The translations under genes were made by a program, and so were the position numbers. The notes below the pieces were generated by a model. The model searched no databases. It was given only the letters and a program-made list of their open reading frames with translations, and was not told the DNA's origin. DNA of 64,000 nt, taken from Streptomyces sp. WM4235 (GTDB lineage Bacteria > Actinomycetota > Actinomycetes > Streptomycetales > Streptomycetaceae). Below are positions 9,527-20,673 of the stretch, piece after piece; the first letter of the stretch is position 1; every line of letters begins with the position of its first letter. Location: NCBI RefSeq assembly GCF_001279725.1, contig NZ_LGDE01000204.1:1-64000 (forward strand), given 5' to 3'.

Positions 9527-11257
9527 GTGCTTGAGGAGATGCGGATACGGTCGCTCGGGGTCATCGACGACGCGGTGGTCGAGCTGTCGCCCGGTTTCAC
9601 CGCGGTGACCGGCGAGACCGGCGCGGGCAAGACGATGGTCGTCACGAGCCTCGGCCTGCTGCTCGGAGGCCGCGCCGACCCGGCCCTCGTCCGGATCGGT
9701 GCCAAGGCAGCGGTGGTCGAGGGGCGCATCGTGCTGCGCCCCGGAGCCCCCGCCGCACTGCGGGCCGAGGAGGCCGGCGCCGAGCTCGACGACGGCGCCC
9801 TGCTGATCAGCCGCACCGTGTCCGCCGAGGGGCGCTCGCGCGCCCACGTCGGCGGCCGGTCCGTGCCCGTGGGCCTGCTCGCCGAACTCGCCGACGACCT
9901 CGTCGCCGTACACGGCCAGACCGACCAGCAGGGCCTGCTGCGGCCCGCCCGGCAGCGCCAGGCCCTCGACCGGTACGCCGGGGGCTCCGTGGCCGTCCCG
10001 CTGGAGAAGTACACCGGTGCCTACCGGCGCCTGCGCGCCGTCGCCGTCGAACTGGACACCCTCGTCACCCGGGCCCGGGAGCGGGCCCAGGAGGCGGACC
10101 TGCTGCGCTTCGGCCTCGACGAGATCGCGGCCGTGGAACCCCTGCCCGGCGAGGACGTCGAACTGTCCGCGGAGGCCGAGCGCCTCGGCCACGCGGAATC
10201 GCTCGCCTCGGCCGCGCAGGCCGCGCACGCGGCCCTCGCGGGCAACCCCGAGGACCCCGAGGGCATCGACGCGAACACCCTCGTCGCGGGCGCCCACCGC
10301 GCACTGGAGTCCGTACGGTCCCACGACCCGGCCCTCGGCACGCTCGCCGAGCGGATCGGGGAACTGGGCATCCTGCTGGCCGACGTGGCCGGGGAACTCG
10401 CCGGCTACGCCGACGACCTGGACGCCGATCCGCTGCGGCTGGCCGCCGTGGAGGAGCGCCGGGCCGCCCTGACCCAGCTGACCCGCAAGTACGGGGACTC
10501 CATCGACTCCGTGCTGGAGTGGGCCGAACAGGGCTCCGAGCGGCTCCTGGAACTGGACGGCGACGACGAACACATCGCGGAACTGACCGCGGAACGGGAC
10601 GGCCTGCGGGTCGAACTGTCCCAACTGGCCCAGGCGTTGACCGACGCCCGGATGGACTCCGCCGCCCGGTTCGCGTCCGCCGTCACCGCCGAACTCGCCT
10701 CGCTGGCGATGCCCCACGCACGGGTCACCTTCGACATCCGCCAGATCGAGGACCCCGAAGGCGTCGAGGTCGGCGGCCGGACCGTGGCCTACGGGCCCTC
10801 CGGCGCGGACGAGGTCGAACTACTGCTTGCCCCGCACCCCGGCGCCCAGCCGCGCCCCATCGCCAAGGGCGCCTCGGGCGGCGAGCTGTCACGCGTCATG
10901 CTGGCGGTGGAGGTCGTGTTCGCCGGTTCCGACCCGGTGCCCACCTACCTCTTCGACGAGGTCGACGCGGGCGTCGGCGGCAAGGCGGCCGTCGAGGTCG
11001 GCCGGCGGCTCGCCAAACTTGCCAAGTCGGCGCAGGTCGTCGTCGTCACGCACCTCCCGCAGGTGGCCGCCTTCGCCGACCGGCAACTGCTGGTGGAGAA
11101 GACCGTCGACGGATCGGTGACGCGCAGCGGCGTCACCGTCCTGGAGGGCGAGGACCGGATCCGCGAGCTGTCGCGGATGCTGGCGGGCCAGGAGGACTCC
11201 GAGACGGCGCGCGCGCACGCCGAGGAACTCCTCGCGACGGCGCGCGCGGACGCCTAG
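9527..11257 (+). CDS. recN: DNA repair protein RecN
   Basis: The product is 576 aa from GTG 9527 (MLEEMRIRSLGVIDDAV), the usual RecN beginning. An ATG at 9494 would add 11 unconserved residues and lies upstream of the putative -10. Walker A is TGETGAGKTM near residue 33. The ABC-type signature is SGGELSRVMLA and Walker B is YLFDEVDAGVGG. Between the two halves is an SMC-like coiled coil with Ala/Glu/Leu-rich helices. RecN is an SMC-related ATPase that tethers DNA ends in double-strand-break repair. No clear LexA box was seen upstream. Confidence 0.95.
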   Translation: MLEEMRIRSLGVIDDAVVELSPGFTAVTGETGAGKTMVVTSLGLLLGGRADPALVRIGAKAAVVEGRIVLRPGAPAALRAEEAGAELDDGALLISRTVSAEGRSRAHVGGRSVPVGLLAELADDLVAVHGQTDQQGLLRPARQRQALDRYAGGSVAVPLEKYTGAYRRLRAVAVELDTLVTRARERAQEADLLRFGLDEIAAVEPLPGEDVELSAEAERLGHAESLASAAQAAHAALAGNPEDPEGIDANTLVAGAHRALESVRSHDPALGTLAERIGELGILLADVAGELAGYADDLDADPLRLAAVEERRAALTQLTRKYGDSIDSVLEWAEQGSERLLELDGDDEHIAELTAERDGLRVELSQLAQALTDARMDSAARFASAVTAELASLAMPHARVTFDIRQIEDPEGVEVGGRTVAYGPSGADEVELLLAPHPGAQPRPIAKGASGGELSRVMLAVEVVFAGSDPVPTYLFDEVDAGVGGKAAVEVGRRLAKLAKSAQVVVVTHLPQVAAFADRQLLVEKTVDGSVTRSGVTVLEGEDRIRELSRMLAGQEDSETARAHAEELLATARADA

Positions 11258-11284
11258 CTCTTTCAGCTCTTTCAGCTCTTTCGG
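11258..11284 (+). repeat. three tandem 9-bp repeats
   Basis: CTCTTTCAG is repeated twice exactly and a third time as CTCTTTCGG, directly after the recN stop. It is AT-richer than its surroundings. It is possibly slippage-generated. Confidence 0.7.
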
Positions 11285-11296
11285 ATCTTGTCGGGC

Positions 11297-11327
11297 GGGG
11301 CCCGGGACGCGACGCGTCCCGGGCCCC
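11297..11327 (+). terminator. recN terminator hairpin
   Basis: Arms GGGGCCCGGGAC (11297-11308) and GTCCCGGGCCCC (11316-11327) enclose a short GC loop, 40 nt after recN. There is no T-tract, as is common in Streptomyces. Confidence 0.65.
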
Positions 11328-11508
11328 GGACACGTTCGGCATCGGGAGATTTCGCCGTCCGGGTGGCGGCGGGTAGCCCGTGTGGGTGAGGCTGGGGGGC
11401 GTCTGGCGGTATCTCCTCGGGGATCCGCACCCGTATGGTCCCGGAACGCGCGTGCGGACTGGCATCCTGGGCGACGTCTCTGACTCCCTCACCCTGGAGC
11501 TTCGGCCC

Positions 11509-12630
11509 GTGAGCAGCTCCCCGGTCCCGGTCCCCCCTCCCGCCCAGCCCTACGGCCGGCCGCCCCTGCGCACCGTCCAGGTGCTGGGCGGCGCCGGCGC
11601 GGGCAGCGGCGCGCACGTCCGCTCCCTGACCACGGGGCTCGCGGCGCGCGGCGTACGGGTCACCGTGTGCGCCCCCGTCGCGGCGGAGGGCGAGTACGAC
11701 TTCACCGGCGCCGGCGCCGAGTTCACGCCCGACGCGGTGAGCGCCCTGCGCGCCGCCTGCGCCGGAGCCGACCTGGTCCACGCGCACGGGGTACGGGCCG
11801 GGCTGCGGGCCGCGCTGGCCCTGCGCGGCGGCCGCCACCGGGCCCCGCTCGTGGTGACCTGGCACGGCGGCGCCCCCGAGGCGCCGGGCGCGCTGGGGCG
11901 GATGGGGCGGTTGCTGGAACGCCGAGTGGCCCGGGCGGCCGCGGTGGTCCTGGGCGCCTCCTCGGACCAGGTGGACCGGGCGCGCTCGCGCGGGGCGCGC
12001 GACGCCCGACTGGCGGCGATGGCGACGCCACTGCCCGCGATCCCCGAACCGGCCGCCGACCCGGAGAAGGTGCGGGCCGAACTGGGCGCGGTGGAACGGC
12101 CGTTGGTGATCGCGGTCGGCAGCCTGGTCGCCCGGCGCGGGTACTCCGTGCTGCTGGACGCCGCGCGTGCCTGGCGCGAGCTGGACCCCGTACCGCTGCT
12201 GCTGATCGCGGGGGAGGGGCCGCTGCGGGCCGAACTGTCGCGCCGGATCGAGGCGGAGGGACTGCCCGTACGACTGCTGGGGCGCCGCCGGGACGCGGAC
12301 CGACTGCTGGCCGCGGCGGACGTGGCGGTCCTGCCGAGCCGCTGGGAGGGCCGCTCGCTGCTCGCCCAGGAGGCGCTGCGGTCCGGCGTGGCCCTGGTGG
12401 CCACGGACGTCGGGGGAGTGCCGGAACTGGTCGGGGACGCGGCGGTGCTGGTGCCGTACGGGGACCCGGCGGCGCTGGCGGCCGCGGTGTCGGGGCTGCT
12501 CGGCGACCCGGCCCGGCGGGCGGCGCTCGCGTCGGCGGGCCGCGCGCAGGCCGCGACGTGGCCGTCGGAGGACGACACGGTGGCCCAGGTGCTGTCGGTG
12601 TACGACGAGCTGATGGAGCGCGAACGGTAG
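11509..12630 (+). CDS. GT4 family glycosyltransferase
   Basis: The product is 373 aa from GTG 11509 (MSSSPVPVPPPAQPYGRPPLRTVQV). Upstream in-frame starts back to 11380 exist but encode unconserved sequence. It has a GT-B fold: an N-terminal glycine-rich LGGAGAGSGAHVRSLTTGL loop, a VVTWHGGAPE region, and a C-terminal IAGEGPLRAEL segment. Near residue 280, LPSRWEGRSLLAQEALRSG carries the family's E-x7-E donor-site pattern. It probably uses a nucleotide-sugar or phospho-sugar to glycosylate a lipid or polysaccharide. The acceptor is unknown. It converges on the PucR gene. Confidence 0.85.
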   Translation: MSSSPVPVPPPAQPYGRPPLRTVQVLGGAGAGSGAHVRSLTTGLAARGVRVTVCAPVAAEGEYDFTGAGAEFTPDAVSALRAACAGADLVHAHGVRAGLRAALALRGGRHRAPLVVTWHGGAPEAPGALGRMGRLLERRVARAAAVVLGASSDQVDRARSRGARDARLAAMATPLPAIPEPAADPEKVRAELGAVERPLVIAVGSLVARRGYSVLLDAARAWRELDPVPLLLIAGEGPLRAELSRRIEAEGLPVRLLGRRRDADRLLAAADVAVLPSRWEGRSLLAQEALRSGVALVATDVGGVPELVGDAAVLVPYGDPAALAAAVSGLLGDPARRAALASAGRAQAATWPSEDDTVAQVLSVYDELMERER

Positions 12631-12648
12631 GTCCGGCGGATGCCGGAC
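12631..12648. terminator. short terminator hairpin between convergent genes
   Basis: GTCCGGC - GGAT - GCCGGAC, a perfect 7-bp stem immediately after the glycosyltransferase stop and 14 nt from the end of the convergent pucR-like gene. Confidence 0.6.
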
Positions 12649-12661
12649 GCCGCCCGCCGGC

Positions 12662-14281
12662 TCAGGAAGCGGTGTGGCGCCGGGCGCGCAGGGCGAGGCT
12701 GAGGGAGAGCACCGTCTCCGGGTCGTCCAGGTCCGTGCCCAGGAGCTCCGAGATGCGGGCCAACCGGTTGTACAGCGTCTGACGGTTCAGATGCAGCTCA
12801 CGGGCCGTCTCCGCCTTGCGGCCCGCGTGCGCCAGGTACGTCTCCAGGGTCGGCAGCAGCGAGGGGCGGGAGGCCACGTCGTGCACCCGCAGCGGGCCGA
12901 TCGCCCGGTCCACGAAAGCGGCGAGGTCGGGGTGTTCGCGCAGCCGCCACAGCAGCAGGTCGATGTCGAGACGCCGGGCGTCGTACCAGGGCCGGGCCGG
13001 CAGGCCCTGGGCCGCCGTCGCCGTCTCGGCGGCGTGCCGCAGCCCGGCCGAGGCCGCCGCCCAACTCCCCGACACGCCCACGACCACCGCCGGCGAGGCA
13101 CCCGCCCGGTCCAGACCGGCCCGCTCCACGCCGGCGCGCAACGCCGCCGCGACCCGGTCGGCGACCGTCGTGCGCTCCGACTCCGCCCGCAGGGACACCA
13201 GCAGCGGCACCCGGCCCTCCACCGGGCGGACGCCCAGCAGCACCGGGACGCCCACCGAGGACAGCTCCTCCAGCACCGCCCGCGCGAGGACCGCCCAGTT
13301 CCCGGACGGGCCCGGGTCCGTGGCCAGCCGCATCACGACCGGCAGGAGGGGGCCCGCGCCCGGCTTGAAACCCAGGACGCGCGCCTGCGCCGGGGCGTCC
13401 TCGGCGGAGATGCGACCCTCCGCGAGATCCGTCAGGAAGTCGCCCCGCCCCCGCGCGGACAACTCGTCCTCCTGACGGGCCTGCATCAACACCACCGCCA
13501 GCACGCCCGCCGTCCGCTCCGCCGCCATCCGGTGGACGGGCAGCAGCGGGGCCGAGACCCCGAGCAGGACCACGCGCGCCCGCACCGAGCCCGTGCCGTG
13601 ACCGCCCCCGGGGACGTCGACCACGACCGCGTTGGCGGACGGCTCGGCCTCGCGCTGGCCCCGCAGGCCCTCCCACACCTGGAGCGGGTCGGCGGCGGCG
13701 TCCCCGGAGACCGGCCCGGCGGCGTAGAGGAGCCGGCCGTCGGGGGTCTCCAGGAAGACCGGGTTCGCCGTGAAGTCGGCGAGGATGCTCAGCACCTGCG
13801 GGATCCCGCCGCCGCCCAGCAGGGCCTCGGTACATCGCCGGTGGACCTCCTCGGCCCGCTGGAGCAGCGCGTAGTGGCCGTTGACGATCTCGGTGTGCAC
13901 CTCCTCCGTCACGGTCACGAAGGGCACCTCGCGGTGGAGCTGCACGAGGGGGAGGCCGGCCGCCCGCGCCGTCTCCACGATGGTGGCGGGCAGGCGCGTG
14001 AAGCGCGGGCCCAGTTCGACGACCAGCGCGGCGATGCCCCGGTCCGCGAGGCGGCGCACGAACGCACGCTGCTCGGCCGGCCGGGTGCCCAGCCCCAGCC
14101 CGGTGGTCAGGAGCAGCTCGCCGCCCTTGAGGAGCGAGGCGATGTTGGGGACCTCGCCCGCGTGGACCCAGCGCACGGTCCGCCCGAGCCGATCCGCGCA
14201 GGCCATCACCTCCGGCAGACCGCTGCGCAGTCCCGGCAGCTCCAGCGCCCGCTGAACAGTGATCCCGCCCTGGTTGTCCAT
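12662..14281 (-). CDS. PucR family transcriptional regulator
   Basis: The product is 539 aa from ATG 14281. The N-terminal PucR domain (residues ~8-125) begins ITVQRALELPGLRSGLPEV and contains ASLLKGGELLLTTGLGL. The middle is GGDEF-like and divergent. The C-terminal HTH_30 (last ~60 residues) contains AETARELHLNRQTLYNRLARI. Members of this family regulate purine, proline or amine catabolism and sense a small molecule in the N-domain. Its start lies 22 nt after the stop of the FAD oxidase gene on the same strand, so the two may be co-transcribed and the oxidase may make or use the regulator's ligand (inference). Confidence 0.9.
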   Translation of the reverse strand: MDNQGGITVQRALELPGLRSGLPEVMACADRLGRTVRWVHAGEVPNIASLLKGGELLLTTGLGLGTRPAEQRAFVRRLADRGIAALVVELGPRFTRLPATIVETARAAGLPLVQLHREVPFVTVTEEVHTEIVNGHYALLQRAEEVHRRCTEALLGGGGIPQVLSILADFTANPVFLETPDGRLLYAAGPVSGDAAADPLQVWEGLRGQREAEPSANAVVVDVPGGGHGTGSVRARVVLLGVSAPLLPVHRMAAERTAGVLAVVLMQARQEDELSARGRGDFLTDLAEGRISAEDAPAQARVLGFKPGAGPLLPVVMRLATDPGPSGNWAVLARAVLEELSSVGVPVLLGVRPVEGRVPLLVSLRAESERTTVADRVAAALRAGVERAGLDRAGASPAVVVGVSGSWAAASAGLRHAAETATAAQGLPARPWYDARRLDIDLLLWRLREHPDLAAFVDRAIGPLRVHDVASRPSLLPTLETYLAHAGRKAETARELHLNRQTLYNRLARISELLGTDLDDPETVLSLSLALRARRHTAS

Positions 14282-14303
14282 GTCGCGGGACGCTACCAGG
14301 GCC

Positions 14304-15686
14304 TCAGGCCGGCTTGATGTTGTGGTTGAACCGGAAGACGTTGTCCGGGTCGAACCGCCTTTTCACCGAGGCCAGGCGCCGCAGATTGTCCTCGCCGAGG
14401 CCCGCCGCGACCCGGTCCTCGCCCTCGTCGCCGAGGAAGTTGAGGTACACCGCCCCGGTGCTCCACGGCCGCGCGTCGGCCCGTACGTCCTTCACCCACC
14501 GCCGACACCGCTCGTCGTCCGCCGGGTCCTCCCAGACGGCGAACGGGTGCACCGCCCAGGCGGCGTCCCGGTACGGCACGGGGAAGTCCGCGGGCCCCTG
14601 CGCGATGGCCCCGCCCAGGGGGAACAGGATGTGCTGGGTGCCGGTCGGGACCGGCATGGACGCCGCGCGGGCGCAGTAGAGGTCGACCAGCTCGTCGGGC
14701 AGCCCCGTCAGGTACTCGGCGGACCAGTAGTTCCGCATCCCCGGCGGGTCGTCGATCATGCACTGGAGGTCCGCGTACGGGATCGCGGTGACGATCTCCA
14801 CCTCGTGCGGCACGGCCAGCAGCGGCGCCAGGAGCGCGCGCATGGCGTCCTCGGAACCGGCGTACGTCAGGAGCGCCGCGCAGAGCATGGTGCCGACCAG
14901 GTGCGGCGGCACGAAGGGCTCCGGAGGCGCGGTGAGGTGGATCACGCCACCGCTCGCCTCGGGCGGCGCGGCCTCGATGATCTCCCGGTACAGGCGGGTG
15001 ACCTCGGGGCCCCGTTCGGGGGCGTACATGAGCATCGCGACCGACATGGCGGGCAGTTCGTGCAGCCGCAGCGTCAGCGAGGTGGCGACCCCGAAGTTGC
15101 CCCCGCCGCCGTGCAGGGCCCAGAACAGCTCCGGTTCGTCCTCGGCGGTCGCGTTGACGATCTCGCCGTCCGCGGTGACCACGTCCACCCCGAGGAGGTT
15201 GTCGACGGCCAGGCCGAACTTCCGGTCCAGCCAGCCCGAGCCGCCGCCGAGCACGAACCCGCCGACCCCGGTGGTCGAGACCCGGCCGCCGGTGGTGGCC
15301 AGGTCGTGCGGGGCGCAGGCCCGGTCCAGGTCGCTCATCAGGGCGCCGCCGGACACCCGTACGGCCTTCGCCCCCGGATGCACCGTCACCTCGTTCATCC
15401 GGCGGAGGTCCACCACCAGCGCGCCGTCCCCCAGGGCCGTGCCGGCGACGCTGTGGCCGCCGCCCCGCACCGCGATGGGCAGGTCCAACCGTCGGGCGAA
15501 CCGCACGGCCGTGACCACGTCCGACTCGCTCTCGCACTGGGCGATCACGGCGGGACGTCGGTCGACCATGGCGTTGAAGACGGTCCGGGCCTCGTCGTAG
15601 CCCGGATCGTCGGGCGCGAGCACGGCGCCGGAGAGGTCTTCGCGGAGCGCGGTCAACGCCGCGCCCGCCTTCGAGAGCGGGGCCAT
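14304..15686 (-). CDS. FAD-binding (PCMH/BBE) oxidoreductase
   Basis: The product is 460 aa from ATG 15686 (MAPLSKAGAALTALREDL). The VAO/PCMH-type FAD domain has the RGGGHSVAG motif near residue 75; this His is the usual covalent FAD site in the family. VGGFVLGGGSGWLDRKFGL and GGGGNFGV follow. The C-terminal berberine-bridge-like (BBE) segment ends RRFDPDNVFRFNHNIKPA. The reaction is O2-dependent oxidation of a small molecule; the substrate is not predictable. The frame is open for 29 codons upstream, but GAAGGGGG before 15686 supports this start. The gene precedes the PucR-type regulator. Confidence 0.88.
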   Translation of the reverse strand: MAPLSKAGAALTALREDLSGAVLAPDDPGYDEARTVFNAMVDRRPAVIAQCESESDVVTAVRFARRLDLPIAVRGGGHSVAGTALGDGALVVDLRRMNEVTVHPGAKAVRVSGGALMSDLDRACAPHDLATTGGRVSTTGVGGFVLGGGSGWLDRKFGLAVDNLLGVDVVTADGEIVNATAEDEPELFWALHGGGGNFGVATSLTLRLHELPAMSVAMLMYAPERGPEVTRLYREIIEAAPPEASGGVIHLTAPPEPFVPPHLVGTMLCAALLTYAGSEDAMRALLAPLLAVPHEVEIVTAIPYADLQCMIDDPPGMRNYWSAEYLTGLPDELVDLYCARAASMPVPTGTQHILFPLGGAIAQGPADFPVPYRDAAWAVHPFAVWEDPADDERCRRWVKDVRADARPWSTGAVYLNFLGDEGEDRVAAGLGEDNLRRLASVKRRFDPDNVFRFNHNIKPA

Positions 15687-15730
15687 GACCGCCCCCTTCC
15701 GCGAGGGGCACACAAGACCCCTCCAGGTTA

Positions 15731-15777
15731 GGCCTTGTCGTCGAGGTCGCGCCGGTCGGAACCTCGACGACAAGGCC
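15731..15777 (-). terminator. long hairpin after the GH15 gene
   Basis: A perfect 16-bp stem, GGCCTTGTCGTCGAGG with CCTCGACGACAAGGCC, and a 15-nt loop, ending 5 nt from the GH15 stop. It probably terminates that gene and insulates the FAD oxidase promoter. Confidence 0.75.
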
Positions 15778-15782
15778 CGGGG

Positions 15783-17588
15783 TCAGCCCCCGTACGCCCC
15801 GCTCGCCGTCAGGCGCAGCGCGGTGTCGATCAGCGGGACGTGGCTGAAGGCCTGCGGGAAGTTGCCGACCTGGCGCTGGAGCTTGGGGTCCCACTCCTCG
15901 GCGAGCAGGCCCAGGTCGTTGCGCAGCGACAGCAGCTTCTCGAAGAGCCGGCGGGCCTCGTCGACCCGGCCGATCATCGCCAGGTCGTCCGCCATCCAGA
16001 ACGAGCAGGCGAGGAAGGCGCCCTCGTCGCCCTCCAGGCCGTCCACGCCGCATTCCTCGCCGGCTGTCGGGTAGCGCAGGATGAAGCCGTCGGGGGTCGA
16101 CAGCTCGCGCTGGATCGCCTCGATGGTGCCGATGACCCGCTTGTCGTCCGGTGGAAGGAAGCCCATCTGTGGGATGAGCAGCAGCGAGGCGTCCAGCTCC
16201 TTCGACCCGTACGACTGGGTGAAGGTGTTGCGGTCCTTGTCGTAGCCCTTCTCGCACACGTCCGCGTGGATCTCGTCGCGCAGTTCGCGCCAACGCTCCA
16301 GCGGGCCGTCCGCGTCACCGCTCTCGATCAGCTTGATCGTGCGGTCCACGGCCACCCACGCCATCACCTTGGAGTGCACGAAGTGGCGGCGCGGGCCGCG
16401 CACCTCCCAGATGCCCTCGTCCGGCTCGTTCCAGTGGGTCTCCAGGTAGCGGATGAGCTTGAGTTGGAGCAGCGAGGCGTAGTCGTTGCGGGCCAGGCCC
16501 GTCATGTGGCCCAGGTGGAGGGCCTCGGTGACCTCGCCGTACACGTCGAGCTGGAGCTGGTGGGCGGCGCCGTTGCCGACGCGGACCGGCTGGGAGTTCT
16601 CGTAGCCCGGCAGCCAGTCCAGTTCGGTCTCGCCGAGTTCCCGTTCGCCCGCGATCCCGTACATGATCTGCAGGTTCTCGGGGTCGCCGGCCACCGCGCG
16701 CAGCAGCCAGTCCCGCCAGGCGGAGGCCTCGTCGCGGTAGCCGGTGCGCAGGAGCGAGGACAGGGTGATGGCGGCGTCGCGCAGCCACGTGTACCGGTAG
16801 TCCCAGTTGCGGCTGCCGCCGATCTCCTCCGGCAGGGAGGTGGTCGGCGCGGCGACGATGCCGCCCGTGGGCCCGTACGTGAGGGCCTTGAGCGTGATCA
16901 GGGAGCGGACCACGGCTTCCCGGTAGGGGCCGTGGTACGTGCACTGGTCGACCCACTCGCGCCAGAAGTCGGTGGTGACCCCCAGGGCCTCCTCGGCGTC
17001 CGGCGCCTCGGGGGCGCCCCGGTGCGAGGCCTGCCAACTGATGGCGAAGGCCACCCGGTCGCCGGGCCCGACGGTGAAGTCGGAGTACGTCGTCAGGTCC
17101 TTGCCGTAGGTCTGCGCGTCGGTGTCCAGCCAGACCGAGTCCGGGCCGGAGACCGCCACCGTACGGCCGTCCACCTTGTGCACCCAGGGCACGATCCGTC
17201 CGTAGCTGAAACGCATCCGCAGCGCCGAGCGCATCGGGACGCGCCCGCTGACGCCCTCCACGACGCGGATCAGTTGCGGTGCGTGATCCTCGCGAGGAGG
17301 CATGAAGTCGATGACACGGACGGTTCCCCTCGGGGTGTCCCACTCCGTTTCGAGCACCAAGGAGTCACCGCGATAGCGCCGGCGATCGGCCCGCGGGGCC
17401 GGGGTGCCGGACGGGACCGCGGGACCGACCCGCCAGAACCCGTGTTCCTCGGTGCCGAGAATGCTCGCGAAGACGGCATGGGAATCGAACCGTGGCAGGC
17501 ACAACCAGTCCACGGCTCCGTCCCTGCAGACCAACGCAGCGGTCTGCATGTCCCCGATCAGTGCGTAATCCTCGATGCGCCCGGACAC
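15783..17588 (-). CDS. GH15 family glycoside hydrolase (trehalase/glucoamylase-like)
   Basis: The product is 601 aa from GTG 17588 ([20 protein letters not shown]), with GGAG 7 nt upstream. The N-terminal IEDYALIGD...[10 protein letters not shown] is the conserved entry of actinobacterial GH15 trehalases. The (alpha/alpha)6 barrel holds [13 protein letters not shown], and GIWEVRG carries one catalytic-region Glu. The second acid is near [20 protein letters not shown]. Mycobacterial relatives hydrolyse trehalose; others act as glucan glucosidases. It is likely cytoplasmic, with no signal peptide. A much longer open frame upstream is not supported by family homology. Confidence 0.9.
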   Translation of the reverse strand: MSGRIEDYALIGDMQTAALVCRDGAVDWLCLPRFDSHAVFASILGTEEHGFWRVGPAVPSGTPAPRADRRRYRGDSLVLETEWDTPRGTVRVIDFMPPREDHAPQLIRVVEGVSGRVPMRSALRMRFSYGRIVPWVHKVDGRTVAVSGPDSVWLDTDAQTYGKDLTTYSDFTVGPGDRVAFAISWQASHRGAPEAPDAEEALGVTTDFWREWVDQCTYHGPYREAVVRSLITLKALTYGPTGGIVAAPTTSLPEEIGGSRNWDYRYTWLRDAAITLSSLLRTGYRDEASAWRDWLLRAVAGDPENLQIMYGIAGERELGETELDWLPGYENSQPVRVGNGAAHQLQLDVYGEVTEALHLGHMTGLARNDYASLLQLKLIRYLETHWNEPDEGIWEVRGPRRHFVHSKVMAWVAVDRTIKLIESGDADGPLERWRELRDEIHADVCEKGYDKDRNTFTQSYGSKELDASLLLIPQMGFLPPDDKRVIGTIEAIQRELSTPDGFILRYPTAGEECGVDGLEGDEGAFLACSFWMADDLAMIGRVDEARRLFEKLLSLRNDLGLLAEEWDPKLQRQVGNFPQAFSHVPLIDTALRLTASGAYGG

Positions 17589-18103
17589 GTTGCATCTCCA
17601 GTCGAACGGCCACGTCCGCCCCTGAGGGCGCTTGCATTGCGCGGTTGCGCGGTCTCCGTGTGTGTAGGGATCCCCGCGTAGAGTCCATGATTCCGGAACC
17701 GGCGTGGTTACACCGTAGGCCGGACTGCTCGGCGGCGATGTGCAGCGATATTCGAGCAGGATATGACGGCACCCTAGTGATCTCCTTAAGTCTCGGAACA
17801 ATGCGGCTCGTCCGAACGGGTGACCTGCGCAAATGCCGTAGCCACGGGTGTGGCGCGGTGTGGCGCGCATCACCGGGGAGGGCCGGCCCGGGTCGTCGGA
17901 GGCGGACCGGCCCGGGCGCTGATAGGCTGGTACCCCGTGGACCGGTGGTCTGCCTGTGCGAATCAGGAGCCCCGAAACCGCAGCTTCGGCGCCCCCTGAG
18001 ACCTTCCGGTTCGACGGTGGCCGGCGCCGGACGCACCTCACCTCGCGACCACGGGAGCCCCCTCTTGGCGACGCCGCCCGCTGCTTTTCGAAACAGCACA
18101 GCC
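17589..18103. other. intergenic region between divergent GH15 gene and pyrG
   Basis: This 515-bp stretch separates two divergent genes. It contains an AT-richer patch around 17740-17800. A -10-like TAGGCT lies at 17923-17928 on the plus strand, and a duplicated CCGGCCCGGG flanks 17884-17916. If the TAGGCT is used, pyrG would have an untranslated leader of about 170 nt. I see no convincing gene or known riboswitch. Confidence 0.5.
17923..17928 (+). promoter_or_regulatory. possible -10 element of pyrG
   Basis: TAGGCT fits TANNNT and is the best -10 candidate upstream of pyrG. No good -35 is present at 16-19 nt. Confidence 0.3.
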
Positions 18104-19741
<1,638 letters not shown>

Positions 19742-19777
19742 GCCTGCGGGGCCCGAGGGCCTGACCGCATAACGTAG

Positions 19778-19811
19778 ACAGCCGGGGTACGGAGATCCGT
19801 ACCCCGGCTGT
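19778..19811 (+). terminator. pyrG terminator
   Basis: A perfect 15-bp stem (19778-19792 with 19797-19811) with the 4-nt loop AGAT, 36 nt after pyrG and 24 nt before the next start. Confidence 0.85.
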
Positions 19812-19835
19812 CGCGCGTTGTGGAGGACATTCGGC

Positions 19836-20477
19836 ATGGGCATCGACATCGAGATCAAGGACACCTCGGAAACCTGGGAGACGGTCTCGACCCGGCGTCC
19901 TTTCGAGGGCGCCAAGACGGCGGTGAGCTCCGACGTGGTCCGGATGCCGGACGGCGCGACCGTGCGCCGGGACTACCAGGTGCACCCGGGGTCGGTGTGC
20001 GTGCTGGCGCTGGACGAGGCCGGGCAGGTGCTCGTGCTGCGGCAGTACCGGCACCCGGTGCGCCGGAAGCTGTGGGAGCTGCCCGCGGGGCTGCTCGACG
20101 TACCGGGGGAGAACCCGCTGCACGCCGCGCAGCGTGAGCTGTACGAGGAGGCGCACGTCAAGGCCGACGACTGGCGGGTGCTGGTCGACTTCTACGCCTC
20201 GCCCGGAGGCTCGGACGAGGCGATCCGCGTGTTCCTGGCGCGGGACCTGGCGGAGGCGGAGGGCGCCCGCTTCGAGGTGTCGGAGGAGGAGGCGGACATG
20301 CAGTTCGCCCGGATCCCTCCGGCGGAACTGGTGCGGGGGGTGCTGGCCGGCGAGCTGGGGAACCCCGGGCTGGTGGCGGGTGTGCTGGCCCTGGCCGCGG
20401 CCCTCGCCGCGGAGGGCGGTCTGGACGCCCTGCGCCCGGCCGACGCACCGTGGTCGGCCCGGCCCTACGAGGCGTAG
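19836..20477 (+). CDS. Nudix hydrolase, ADP-ribose pyrophosphatase-like
   Basis: The product is 213 aa from ATG 19836 with GGAGG at 19822-19826. The Nudix box reads GLLDVPGENPLHAAQRELYEEA (residues ~87-108), with the REL-YEE core intact but Ala in place of the usual Gly after EE. QYRHPVRRKLWELPAG before the box is typical of ADP-ribose/nucleotide-sugar hydrolases, as is PGGSDEAIRVFLA after it. It probably cleaves ADP-ribose to AMP and ribose-5-phosphate. The hairpin just upstream separates it from pyrG. Confidence 0.9.
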   Translation: MGIDIEIKDTSETWETVSTRRPFEGAKTAVSSDVVRMPDGATVRRDYQVHPGSVCVLALDEAGQVLVLRQYRHPVRRKLWELPAGLLDVPGENPLHAAQRELYEEAHVKADDWRVLVDFYASPGGSDEAIRVFLARDLAEAEGARFEVSEEEADMQFARIPPAELVRGVLAGELGNPGLVAGVLALAAALAAEGGLDALRPADAPWSARPYEA

Positions 20478-20673
20478 TCGCCCGGCGGCCGTCGTCGCGC
20501 CGCCCCGCCCTGCTCCGCCGCGGCCCGGTCCGGGGCGGGCGGAGGGCCGTTGGGGGGTCTGGTGTGACCATCGGCTGATCCGATCGGGCGATGTGCCCGC
20601 CGCGCTCCACACGGGTCGTCGCTCTGCGTGAACTACGCTCGGCAACCCTAAGGCAGGGAGAGGAGCGGATCCC